Part shown: positions 26,425 to 34,242 of the stretch, one piece after another
How the letters are laid out: each line of letters starts with the position of its first letter
Position numbering within the stretch: the stretch's first letter is position 1
Assembly: GCA_039028895.1 (NCBI GenBank)
Contig: JBCCHF010000046.1
Coordinates: 1 to 53,379, forward strand
Direction of reading: 5' to 3'
Source: JAHDCJ01 sp039028895
GTDB lineage: Bacteria; Bacteroidota; Bacteroidia; Chitinophagales; Saprospiraceae
Length of the DNA: 53,379 nt
Made by a program: the position numbers and the translations under genes
The notes under the pieces: model-generated
The model's database searches: none
Told to the model about the DNA's origin: nothing
Seen by the model: the letters and a program-made list of their open reading frames with translations, nothing else

Positions 26425-28053
26425 TCATCCTGTGAAATAGCTAAGTATCCCAATGATCACAATGATAATGAAGACCGAAGCTACTATATCGATGGTACTA
26501 TAACTATTTTTTGTTGCAGCCTTTTGTTCTGGCGTCAATGTCCCGAAGGTAAGCCCTGACAATTGGGCCTCAGATGGTTTTGGTGTAAGAAGACTAACCC
26601 CAACCAGAACCACAACACAAATCACAAAAATCAGGATCGCAAAGTGTGAAAATGGAATAGCTGCAACATTTCCTAAAAATCCGGTAAACTCCTTCCCTGA
26701 AAAGGTACTAATCGTATCAAGCGATAATCGGAAAAGGCCGATAATAAACCCAATCAACAAGGTTGCCAAAGCCCCCTGGGTATTAATTCTCTTGTGGAAG
26801 ATCCCTAGCAAGAAAATGGCGGTTATCGGTGGCGCAATATAAGATTGGACAGATTGCAAGTAATCGTAAAGCGTACCAGGTGCATTTTTCATTACAGGGA
26901 TCCAGGCGAAGCCAAGAACAACGATTATTGCAGTGGCAATTCGCCCAGTTCTAACAAGATCACTTTCCGGAGCCTCCGGCTTCAACTTCTTGTAAATATC
27001 CATTGTAAAGAGTGTGGAACAAGAGTTAAAGACCGATGCCAAAGAGCTCATCAAGGCAGCTAATAATCCAGCAGCGACAAGCCCTCTGAAACCTGTAGGC
27101 AACAAGGTTTTTACCATTGCCGGAAGTACTTCATTTGGACTTTCATAAACCAGTACCCCTTGTTTACTTAAGGCAAAGGCTACCATGCCTGGTACAAGGA
27201 ATAAAAAGACAGGAAGGATCTTTAAAAATCCTCCCCATATAGCGCCCCGCCTTCCTTCTGTCAGGTTTTTTGCAGCCAAAACACGCTGCACGATATATTG
27301 GTCTGTACACCAATACCATATGCCGACTATCGCACCACCAAACACCATTCCCGTCCAGGGGTATTGAGGGTGGTCAATAGGTTTCCACATATTGAAATGT
27401 TCACTTCCGACGATGGCCTTAAGGCCACTCCATCCGCCTACAGCTTCATGATTCAGGCCGATTACAGTTACAGCAATTGCACCTGCAATGAGGATGAATG
27501 ACTGAAGTGCTTCGGTGTAAACTACCGCTCTCATTCCACCTACGACGGTATAAACGCCCGTAATGACTAGTGTGAGAATAGCTCCAGTCCAAAAATCGAT
27601 ACCGAGCAAGGCCTGGAAAACGATACCGCCTGCATAAATAGAAACTGATACTTTTGTCAGCACATATCCGACTAACGAGATAATTGAAAGAATCCATCTC
27701 GCTCTTGAGTTATAGCGTTTCTCAAGAAATTCGGGCATGGTAAACACACCAGATCGTGCATAAAACGGTAAGAACACCCAACCTAGTAACAAGACAATCC
27801 ATGCATGGAGCTCATAGTGCGCAAGTGGCATCCCACTCTCTGCACCTGCTCCTGCCAACCCTACGAGATGTTCTGACCCGATATTGGAAGCAAAGATAGA
27901 TGCACCCACTATGAACCAACCTACATTCCTTCCAGCAAGAAAATAATCTTCTGAGTCTTTTTGCTTGCGCATCATAACCCATGCTGCGATGGCAAGCAGA
28001 ATTACGAAATAAAGTCCAATAATTATCCAATCAAGAGTTGCGAGTCCTTGCAT
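26425..28053 (-). CDS. Sodium:sugar symporter, SSS family (vSGLT-like)
   Basis: This 542-residue inner-membrane transporter has about 14 predicted helices. Typical SGLT segments are seen: FLAGRNVGWFIVGASIFASN near the N-terminus, SEHLVGLAGAG with Glu in HYELHAW, GGMRAVVYTEALQ and WYWCTDQYIVQRVLAAK. These place it with Na+-coupled galactose, glucose and xylose importers such as Vibrio vSGLT rather than with proline or solute carriers. It lies between xylA (39 bp upstream) and the MFS porter, so two importers with different ion coupling are co-transcribed. Sodium coupling suits a marine habitat. Confidence 0.92.
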   Translation of the reverse strand: MQGLATLDWIIIGLYFVILLAIAAWVMMRKQKDSEDYFLAGRNVGWFIVGASIFASNIGSEHLVGLAGAGAESGMPLAHYELHAWIVLLLGWVFLPFYARSGVFTMPEFLEKRYNSRARWILSIISLVGYVLTKVSVSIYAGGIVFQALLGIDFWTGAILTLVITGVYTVVGGMRAVVYTEALQSFILIAGAIAVTVIGLNHEAVGGWSGLKAIVGSEHFNMWKPIDHPQYPWTGMVFGGAIVGIWYWCTDQYIVQRVLAAKNLTEGRRGAIWGGFLKILPVFLFLVPGMVAFALSKQGVLVYESPNEVLPAMVKTLLPTGFRGLVAAGLLAALMSSLASVFNSCSTLFTMDIYKKLKPEAPESDLVRTGRIATAIIVVLGFAWIPVMKNAPGTLYDYLQSVQSYIAPPITAIFLLGIFHKRINTQGALATLLIGFIIGLFRLSLDTISTFSGKEFTGFLGNVAAIPFSHFAILIFVICVVVLVGVSLLTPKPSEAQLSGLTFGTLTPEQKAATKNSYSTIDIVASVFIIIVIIGILSYFTG

Positions 28054-28092
28054 AGTGAGGTGTTTTTGTCTTCTTTTCTAATGGTGTATTTC

Positions 28093-29439
28093 TTAGAGAT
28101 ACTGGTTGATCATATTTTCAAACAACTCCTGTTTACCACTTCTTTGCGTCGGTTCGCCTACTTTTTCGGCTAATGCTGAGAGGTCTTCAAGGGTAAGACC
28201 CCCGTTTTCGAAGATTTTACCTTGTCCGTTGTCAAAAGAACTGTAGCGATCTTTTCTCAGTTTCTGGTAATCCGAATGATCGAGAACTTCCTGAGCAACC
28301 AAGAGTGATCTGGCGAATACATCCATTCCGCCAATATGTGCCAGGAAGATGTCTTCGAGGTCTGTAGAATTTCTTCTTGTTTTTGCATCGAAATTGATAC
28401 CACCACCTTTGAAGCCACTACCTTCGAGAATAACGAGCATGGATTCTACCATTTCATAAACATTATTGGGGAATTGGTCAGTGTCCCAGCCGTTTTGATA
28501 ATCTCCTCTGTTGGCATCCATACTGCCGAGCATATCGGCATCCACGGCGACCTGTAATTCATGTTGAAAGGTATGCTGAGCTAATGTTGCATGATTCACT
28601 TCTAGGTTGAGCTTGAAGTCATCTTGTAATCCGTATTGATTTAAGAATCCGATTACTGTCGCTGCATCGAAATCGTATTGGTGTTTTGAGGGTTCAGCCG
28701 GTTTGGGTTCAATAAAGAAAGTACCCGTAAATCCGTTTTTACGAGCATAGTCTTTCGCCATATGGAGGAATTGCGCCATATGATCCAATTCTCTTTTCAT
28801 ATTGGTGTTCAATAGCGACATATAGCCTTCGCGTCCTCCCCAGAATACATAGTTTTCGCCACCTAGCTTAATCGTTGCATCAAGCGCATTCCTTACCTGA
28901 GCACCGGCGTAAGCCACCACTTCAAAATCAGGATTAGTCGCCGCACCATTCATGTATCGTGGATGGGAAAAGAGATTGGCGGTACCCCAAAGCAGTTTTA
29001 CGCCTGAGGCATTTTGTTTTTCCAGAGCATAATCTGTAATCAGGTCCAGCCTCTTTCTGGAGTCTGAAATGGAGTTGCCTTCCTGAACAAGGTCGAAGTC
29101 GTGGAAACAATAATAAGGTACGCCCAATTTTGTAATCATCTCAAAACCAGCATCCATTTTGTCTTTGGCTTGCTGAATCGGATCAGTAGCTGACATCCAA
29201 GGAAAAACTTTGGTTCCCGGACCAAATGGATCACCACCGGTGCCACAGAAGGTATGCCACCAGCATACTGCGAAACGGAAGTGATCTTTCATGGTTTTGC
29301 CACCTACAATTCTGTTTTCATCATACCACTTGAAGGCAAAGGGGTTTTTGGAGTCTCTTCCTTCGTAGTTTATCTTTCCGACGCCGGGGAAATATTCTTG
29401 ATTGCCAGTAATGACTGGCATTGTTGAAGATTGAAGCAT
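28093..29439 (-). CDS. xylA: Xylose isomerase
   Basis: XylA converts D-xylose to D-xylulose with divalent metal, in the cytoplasm. The 448 residues and N-terminal ~30-residue extension are class II (Bacteroides/Clostridium type). Visible signatures are AVCWWHTFCGTGGDPFG, the catalytic His in YCFHDFDLV, metal ligands in FFIEPKPAEPSKHQYD and NLEVNHATLA, and GGINFDAKTRR. The start is the ATG at 29439; a second ATG six codons later is possible. It lies 41 bp after xylB. Confidence 0.97.
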   Translation of the reverse strand: MLQSSTMPVITGNQEYFPGVGKINYEGRDSKNPFAFKWYDENRIVGGKTMKDHFRFAVCWWHTFCGTGGDPFGPGTKVFPWMSATDPIQQAKDKMDAGFEMITKLGVPYYCFHDFDLVQEGNSISDSRKRLDLITDYALEKQNASGVKLLWGTANLFSHPRYMNGAATNPDFEVVAYAGAQVRNALDATIKLGGENYVFWGGREGYMSLLNTNMKRELDHMAQFLHMAKDYARKNGFTGTFFIEPKPAEPSKHQYDFDAATVIGFLNQYGLQDDFKLNLEVNHATLAQHTFQHELQVAVDADMLGSMDANRGDYQNGWDTDQFPNNVYEMVESMLVILEGSGFKGGGINFDAKTRRNSTDLEDIFLAHIGGMDVFARSLLVAQEVLDHSDYQKLRKDRYSSFDNGQGKIFENGGLTLEDLSALAEKVGEPTQRSGKQELFENMINQYL

Positions 29440-29480
29440 ATTAAATTATAATTTTTATGTTGGATTCGGTCATCCTTTTA

Positions 29481-30971
29481 CTAATCCTTTTTTAATAACT
29501 TATTTAGATCACTTGACCAAACCTGATAGGCATGGCTGAATACGCCATTAAGGTTGGTAGGTACATATACTTTCTCAACTCTTGCTGTACTCATGGCCTC
29601 ATTCAGAGAGTTGAAAAGACCAATGGCCACACCTGAAGCTTTTGCTGCCCCAACTGCACCTGTTGTGTCAATCACTTCAATTTGATTTCCGAGTAGATTG
29701 CAAATGGTGGTAGAAAAAACCTGACTTTGAAAGAGGTTATCATTCCCTACTCTAATGGCCCCCAGATTTAATCCCAATTCTTTTAATATTCCTATGCCAT
29801 AAACAAATGAAAAAGCGACGCCCTCGAGAGCTGCCCTGTAAAAATGAGCCCTCGAATGTCGGTTAAAATGCAGATTACAAATATGGGAGCCGAGATTTTT
29901 ATTGTTGAGCATTCGTTCAGAACCATTTCCGAAAGGTATTATCCTCAACCCATCCGAACCAACTGGAACTGTATTCACCATTCGTTCCATATCCTGGTAT
30001 GAAGTACCATCTCTTGCGATTTGTTGTTTGATCCAACTGTACTGGATTCCAGCGCCATTTATACAAAGAAGAACACCTATCCTTGGGTTTTCTCCAGTAT
30101 GGTTAACATGTACAAAGCTGTTCACTCTGGATAAGTGATCATAAGCTGGCCTGTCAACGACTCCATAAACAACTCCTGAAGTACCGCCTGTAGCAGCTAT
30201 CTCACCAGGTTCAAGAACATTTAGAGACATGGCATTATTAGGTTGATCTCCAGCTCTGAAGGTTACTGGAATACCAGCCTTTAAGCCTGTCTCTTCAGCT
30301 GCTTTTTTGCTTAGCATACCTTGTTCTGAAAAAGCAGGTCGCACATCTGGGATCAAATTTCTTGAGAAAGAAAAATGGTCAAGGACGATATCAGAAACAT
30401 CATTCTGTAGGAAGTCATACAAAATACCTTCAGATAAGCCAGTCTCTGTAGTCAGAATCTCATTGGTGAGTTTCATGGCTATATAATCCCCGGGCAACAT
30501 GATCTTGTGAATCCTATCGTAAAGCTCGGGTTCATTGTCTTTGACCCATTTGAGCTTGGATGCCGTAAAATTTCCTGGGGAATTGAGCAAGTGTTTAAGG
30601 CAACGTTCATTTCCAATTTCATCAAAAGCTTGGTTACCTATTTCTACAGCCCTACTATCGCACCATATAATAGATGGCCTTAGTACCTGGTAATCTTTGT
30701 CTACTACAACCAACCCATGCATTTGGTAAGCTATACCAATAGCCTTAATATCAGCCGAGTCAATATTAGTAATTTTTAGAAGCTTCCTTGAAACCTGACA
30801 GATAGATTCCCACCATACTTCAGGTTGTTGTTCTGCCCAACCTGATTGACGAGAAATAATATCCATTTCGATTTCAGGATATTGGGCGACTGCAATAGTT
30901 TCACCAGAAGAACTGTCAACAAGTGCAGCTTTGATTGATGAACTTCCTATGTCAAATCCGAGTAAATACAA
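29481..30971 (-). CDS. xylB: Xylulokinase (FGGY family)
   Basis: XylB phosphorylates D-xylulose with ATP. Alignment with the upstream paralogue places the true N-terminus at a TTG codon at 30971 (reads as M-YLLGFDIGSSSIKAALV). An in-frame ATG at 31016 would add 15 unlike residues. Kinase motifs are the N-terminal phosphate loop FDIGSSSIKA, substrate segment GWAEQQPEVWW and YQMHGLVVVD, catalytic Asp in RAGDQPNNA, and adenosine-binding GGTSGVVYG. The C-terminus ends shortly after the kinase fold (496 residues), unlike its roughly 60%-identical neighbour, which carries an HTH. This is most likely the working enzyme of the pathway. Confidence 0.93.
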   Translation of the reverse strand: MYLLGFDIGSSSIKAALVDSSSGETIAVAQYPEIEMDIISRQSGWAEQQPEVWWESICQVSRKLLKITNIDSADIKAIGIAYQMHGLVVVDKDYQVLRPSIIWCDSRAVEIGNQAFDEIGNERCLKHLLNSPGNFTASKLKWVKDNEPELYDRIHKIMLPGDYIAMKLTNEILTTETGLSEGILYDFLQNDVSDIVLDHFSFSRNLIPDVRPAFSEQGMLSKKAAEETGLKAGIPVTFRAGDQPNNAMSLNVLEPGEIAATGGTSGVVYGVVDRPAYDHLSRVNSFVHVNHTGENPRIGVLLCINGAGIQYSWIKQQIARDGTSYQDMERMVNTVPVGSDGLRIIPFGNGSERMLNNKNLGSHICNLHFNRHSRAHFYRAALEGVAFSFVYGIGILKELGLNLGAIRVGNDNLFQSQVFSTTICNLLGNQIEVIDTTGAVGAAKASGVAIGLFNSLNEAMSTARVEKVYVPTNLNGVFSHAYQVWSSDLNKLLKKD

Positions 30972-31089
30972 AACAAAATATCTTTTTATTGGTGAATCAA
31001 AGAAATAAATTCGCATTTAAATAACCTAAATCAATTGCACTGCAAATACTCGTCATTGAGTACCTACGATACGCCACAATTACGTCATC

Positions 31090-33078
31090 TTATATTTTCT
31101 CTAAATATGAGACTAGTTTTTCGCCTTTTTTGAGGTTGAGTTTTTTCCTGAGTCGGTATCTTCTGGTTTCTACTCCTCTTACCGAAAGATTAAGCTGTGT
31201 TGAAATTTCTTTTGTGGAAAGTTTCATTTTTAGGAGAGTACAAAGTTTCATTTCGACTATTGATAAGCCCGAGTGTAGTTTTTGGAGTCTTTTAAAGTAG
31301 TCATCGTTCAAGATATCAAAATGCTCCTGGAATGTGTCCCAATCATTGACCTCCTGCTTGTCTTGTTGAATTAGTTTTACCAGATTTCTTAGCTCTTTTT
31401 TCACTGCTGGGTTATTAGTACCAACATTATTCAAAAGCTCTGAAAGCCTTGTTTCAAAGTCATGCAGCAATTTCTTTTTGGAGTCAATTTTCAATGCCAT
31501 TGATGCTAAGTCCTTACTTTTTTGTTTAGTTTCTTCTTTAAGAGTGGCGATATTCTCTCTTAACTTCTTAGGGATATTTCTCTGGTCCGTATTTTGATGA
31601 AGAATTTTCCCAAGGCATGATTTCCAATGGGCAAATGCCCGACTGCACTGATCAAAATTTAAACCTGGTTCGTGGATAATGTGTGGAGTAACACCTTGCA
31701 GGGCATCTTCCAAGTCATTAAAAATTCCAACTCCAACCCCAGCAGCACGCGCGGCACCAATTGCACCAGTGGTATCTACAACTTCAATCTGGCTTCCTAA
31801 AAGCGTTGCGATTGTCATTGCAAACACTTTTGATCTGAACATATTATCATTCCCCACTCTGATAACATCCACATCGATCCCCATTTCCTTAAGGATGTTA
31901 ATACCATAAACGAAAGAGAAGGCAACACCCTCCAGAGAGGCCCTGAATAAATGGGCTCTGGAATGTCTATTAAACTGAAGGTTGAAAATATGGGCATTCA
32001 AATCCTTATTTTCAAATATCCTCTCAGCTCCATTCCCGAAAGGGAGTACGCAAACTCCTTCAGAGCCGACTGGTACTGAGGAAACCATACGCTCCATATC
32101 GCTGTAGTTTCGACCACTCCTGGCAACCTGGTGTTTCATCCAGCTATATTCGATACCAGCTCCATTCAGGCATAACAGGATACCTATTCGGTCATGGTTA
32201 TCTTCATAATTAACGTGAGAAAAGGCATTAACCCTTGATTTTGGGTCAAAAATCGGTCTATCGACGATGCCATAAACTACTCCTGAGGTTCCTGATGTTG
32301 CGGCGATTTCTCCGGGATGGAGCACGTTTAGAGCCAAGGCATTATTCGGTTGATCACCTGCCCTATAAGAAATCGGCGTGCCTGGGGCAAGACCTGTCAT
32401 TTCAGCTGCAGCTTTCGTCACCTTTCCCTGAACTGAAAACGTAGGTACCGTTTCAGTCAGTAAATCTCCCTCCAAGTCATAATACTCCAGAAGATCGTTG
32501 GCTATTTGCTTTTCCCTAAAATTCCAGAAAATACCTTCGGTCAAGCCAGAGATTGTTGTCGTTGCATGGCCAGACAACTTCATGGCGATATAATCACCTG
32601 GTAAAAGGATTTTGTGGATGCGATGGTAGATATCAGGTTCGTTATCCTTCACCCACTTCAACTTTGATGCTGTAAAATTACCTGGTGAATTTAAATAATT
32701 CATTAGGCAATGCTCCTGTCCCATATCATTGAAAGCCTGGCGCCCTATAGTAACAGCCCTACTATCGCACCAAATTATAGAAGGCCTTAAAACATGCAAA
32801 TCTTTGTCAACAAGAACAAGTCCGTGCATTTGGTAACCGATGCCAATTCCCTTAATGCGGGCAGGATGTATCTCACATTGGCTGATCAATCGCCTGGTGG
32901 CCATACAGAAATCCTGCCACCAGACTTCAGGTTGTTGTTCAGCCCAACCCGCGCGTCTGGAAATCATGTCCATATCGCGTTCGGGATATTGAACAATACC
33001 TACTACATCCCCGGTTTCTACGTTATATAGGGCTGCTTTTATTGTCGAACTTCCAATGTCATAACCTAGGAGATACAT
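31090..33078 (-). CDS. Xylulokinase-LuxR/GerE HTH fusion, putative sugar-sensing regulator
   Basis: This single 662-residue frame joins two modules. Residues 1-490 are a complete FGGY xylulokinase (YDIGSSTIKA; GWAEQQPEVWW; catalytic Asp242 in RAGDQPNNA; adenosine loop TSGTSGVVYG at 261-270; GAARAAGVG near 441-449). Residues 500-600 are a charged, coiled-coil-like helical linker (LRENIATLKEETKQKSKDLA ...). Residues 605-660 are a GerE/LuxR HTH (LSTKEISTQLNLSVRGVETR, RYRLRKKLNL). The last two form the output end normally seen in Bacteroidota TPR/YYY-LuxR regulators. No stop or frameshift separates the modules. It lies 73 bp upstream of xylB. I infer a DNA-binding regulator using xylulose/ATP binding as signal; whether it still phosphorylates is unknown. 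Confidence 0.9.
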   Translation of the reverse strand: MYLLGYDIGSSTIKAALYNVETGDVVGIVQYPERDMDMISRRAGWAEQQPEVWWQDFCMATRRLISQCEIHPARIKGIGIGYQMHGLVLVDKDLHVLRPSIIWCDSRAVTIGRQAFNDMGQEHCLMNYLNSPGNFTASKLKWVKDNEPDIYHRIHKILLPGDYIAMKLSGHATTTISGLTEGIFWNFREKQIANDLLEYYDLEGDLLTETVPTFSVQGKVTKAAAEMTGLAPGTPISYRAGDQPNNALALNVLHPGEIAATSGTSGVVYGIVDRPIFDPKSRVNAFSHVNYEDNHDRIGILLCLNGAGIEYSWMKHQVARSGRNYSDMERMVSSVPVGSEGVCVLPFGNGAERIFENKDLNAHIFNLQFNRHSRAHLFRASLEGVAFSFVYGINILKEMGIDVDVIRVGNDNMFRSKVFAMTIATLLGSQIEVVDTTGAIGAARAAGVGVGIFNDLEDALQGVTPHIIHEPGLNFDQCSRAFAHWKSCLGKILHQNTDQRNIPKKLRENIATLKEETKQKSKDLASMALKIDSKKKLLHDFETRLSELLNNVGTNNPAVKKELRNLVKLIQQDKQEVNDWDTFQEHFDILNDDYFKRLQKLHSGLSIVEMKLCTLLKMKLSTKEISTQLNLSVRGVETRRYRLRKKLNLKKGEKLVSYLEKI

Positions 33079-33197
33079 AATTCTACAATAACAATAAATT
33101 ACGTCAGAAATACTTCAATTTAGTTAAAAAAAAGGTTAACAGGAAATTCCCTCTACCAGAAATTTGATTAATTTTAGCTTTTCAAATCAAACTAGCC

Positions 33198-33512
33198 ATG
33201 GATATTATCAATCTTGTCGTCATGATTCTTGTGGGTGCTATATCAGGAACATTAGCAGCCAGAATAATGAAGGGTGACCACTTCGGATTCGTTATTAATG
33301 CATTACTTGGAATTGCTGGAGCAGTAGTTGGAGGAATGATATTCAACTTTCTCAATATTACTCCGGGCGGAAACATTGTAAAAGTGATTGACGAGACATT
33401 TGGCGTAAGCCTTCCTCCAAATATTGTAGGCATGTTCGTTTCTGCCACACTTGGTGCCCTCCTTATCCTTTGGGGAACTTCAGTTTTAAGACCAGGTAAG
33501 AAAAGACGATAA
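33198..33512 (+). CDS. GlsB/YeaQ/YmgE-family small membrane protein
   Basis: This 104-residue protein has three or four Gly-rich transmembrane helices: VVMILVGAISGTLAARIMKG, then GFVINALLGIAGAVVGGMIF, then a C-terminal helix ending in basic residues (RPGKKRR). This is the transglycosylase-associated / stress-response family (UPF0410) of unknown biochemical role. A 45-residue loop between the second and third helices is longer than in the copy at 47029-47304. It is the only plus-strand gene inside the glycan locus and is convergent with PhyH (2 bp), so it divides the locus into two transcription blocks. Confidence 0.85.
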   Translation: MDIINLVVMILVGAISGTLAARIMKGDHFGFVINALLGIAGAVVGGMIFNFLNITPGGNIVKVIDETFGVSLPPNIVGMFVSATLGALLILWGTSVLRPGKKRR

Positions 33513-33514
33513 AC

Positions 33515-34240
33515 CTAGTACCTTTCTTCTATTATTTCGCTAGTTGAAAAGCGATATCGCATATTTCTATAAACTGCGACATCTGTGATATTTTCTGGTG
33601 TATTCTTAGGGACCGACCTGCAATTTACCGAAACTCTGTATTCTCCATTTACAGGCAGTACCCTGTGCCAGGTATGCCCATGCAAAATTACGAGCGTTCC
33701 TTTTTTGGGTGCAAGTACAACCTGGCCGTCCATATCTTCATGAGGGATGCCTTTTGTCAACTCTCCGGTTTTATGGGTCTTAGGCATAACAATAGTTTTG
33801 CCTCCAGTTTCTTCTGTTATGTCATGTGTGTAAAACAAACGGTTCAGATTAAACTGATCAGGGTTTTCCGGTGGACAATCCTGGTGCCATGCTTGTCCTC
33901 TTGTTCCCTTTTTTGAAAACATGGCCATACAGTACAGATTGTCCCATCCTTTACCCAGAATTGACTCCGTAAGTGCAAGTAACCTTGGGTCGTTTTCAGC
34001 TGGTTCAAATTCCATATTCCCTTCTCTAAATGGAAACCAGGGTATCACTTCAGTTGCTGATTTTTCAATAAACTCGTTGGTATGCTCCCATTCTGGTTTC
34101 ATGCCAAAATGATTTAATATAACTTCGTTTAAATAATTCATTAATTCAGCTGGGTAAAAGTTTTCCATTACCAAATAGCCGTTTTCCCAGAAGTCAATTG
34201 CACATTTTTCGTAATCCATAATCCTGTATTGAGATTTCAA
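33515..34240 (-). CDS. Phytanoyl-CoA dioxygenase (PhyH) family protein
   Basis: This is a non-haem Fe(II)/2-oxoglutarate dioxygenase-like protein, 241 residues, cytoplasmic. The iron triad is His and Asp in AWHQDCPP plus the distal His in HGHTWHRVLPV; the 2-oxoglutarate Arg is in EYRVSVNCR. All key residues are intact, so it is probably active. The substrate is unknown: PhyH relatives hydroxylate lipids, amino acids and natural products. It lies 2 bp after the GH26-like gene and is co-directional, so it is part of the glycan operon, where such an enzyme is unexpected. An ATG seven codons downstream is an alternative start. Confidence 0.85.
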   Translation of the reverse strand: MKSQYRIMDYEKCAIDFWENGYLVMENFYPAELMNYLNEVILNHFGMKPEWEHTNEFIEKSATEVIPWFPFREGNMEFEPAENDPRLLALTESILGKGWDNLYCMAMFSKKGTRGQAWHQDCPPENPDQFNLNRLFYTHDITEETGGKTIVMPKTHKTGELTKGIPHEDMDGQVVLAPKKGTLVILHGHTWHRVLPVNGEYRVSVNCRSVPKNTPENITDVAVYRNMRYRFSTSEIIEERY

Positions 34241-34242
34241 TT

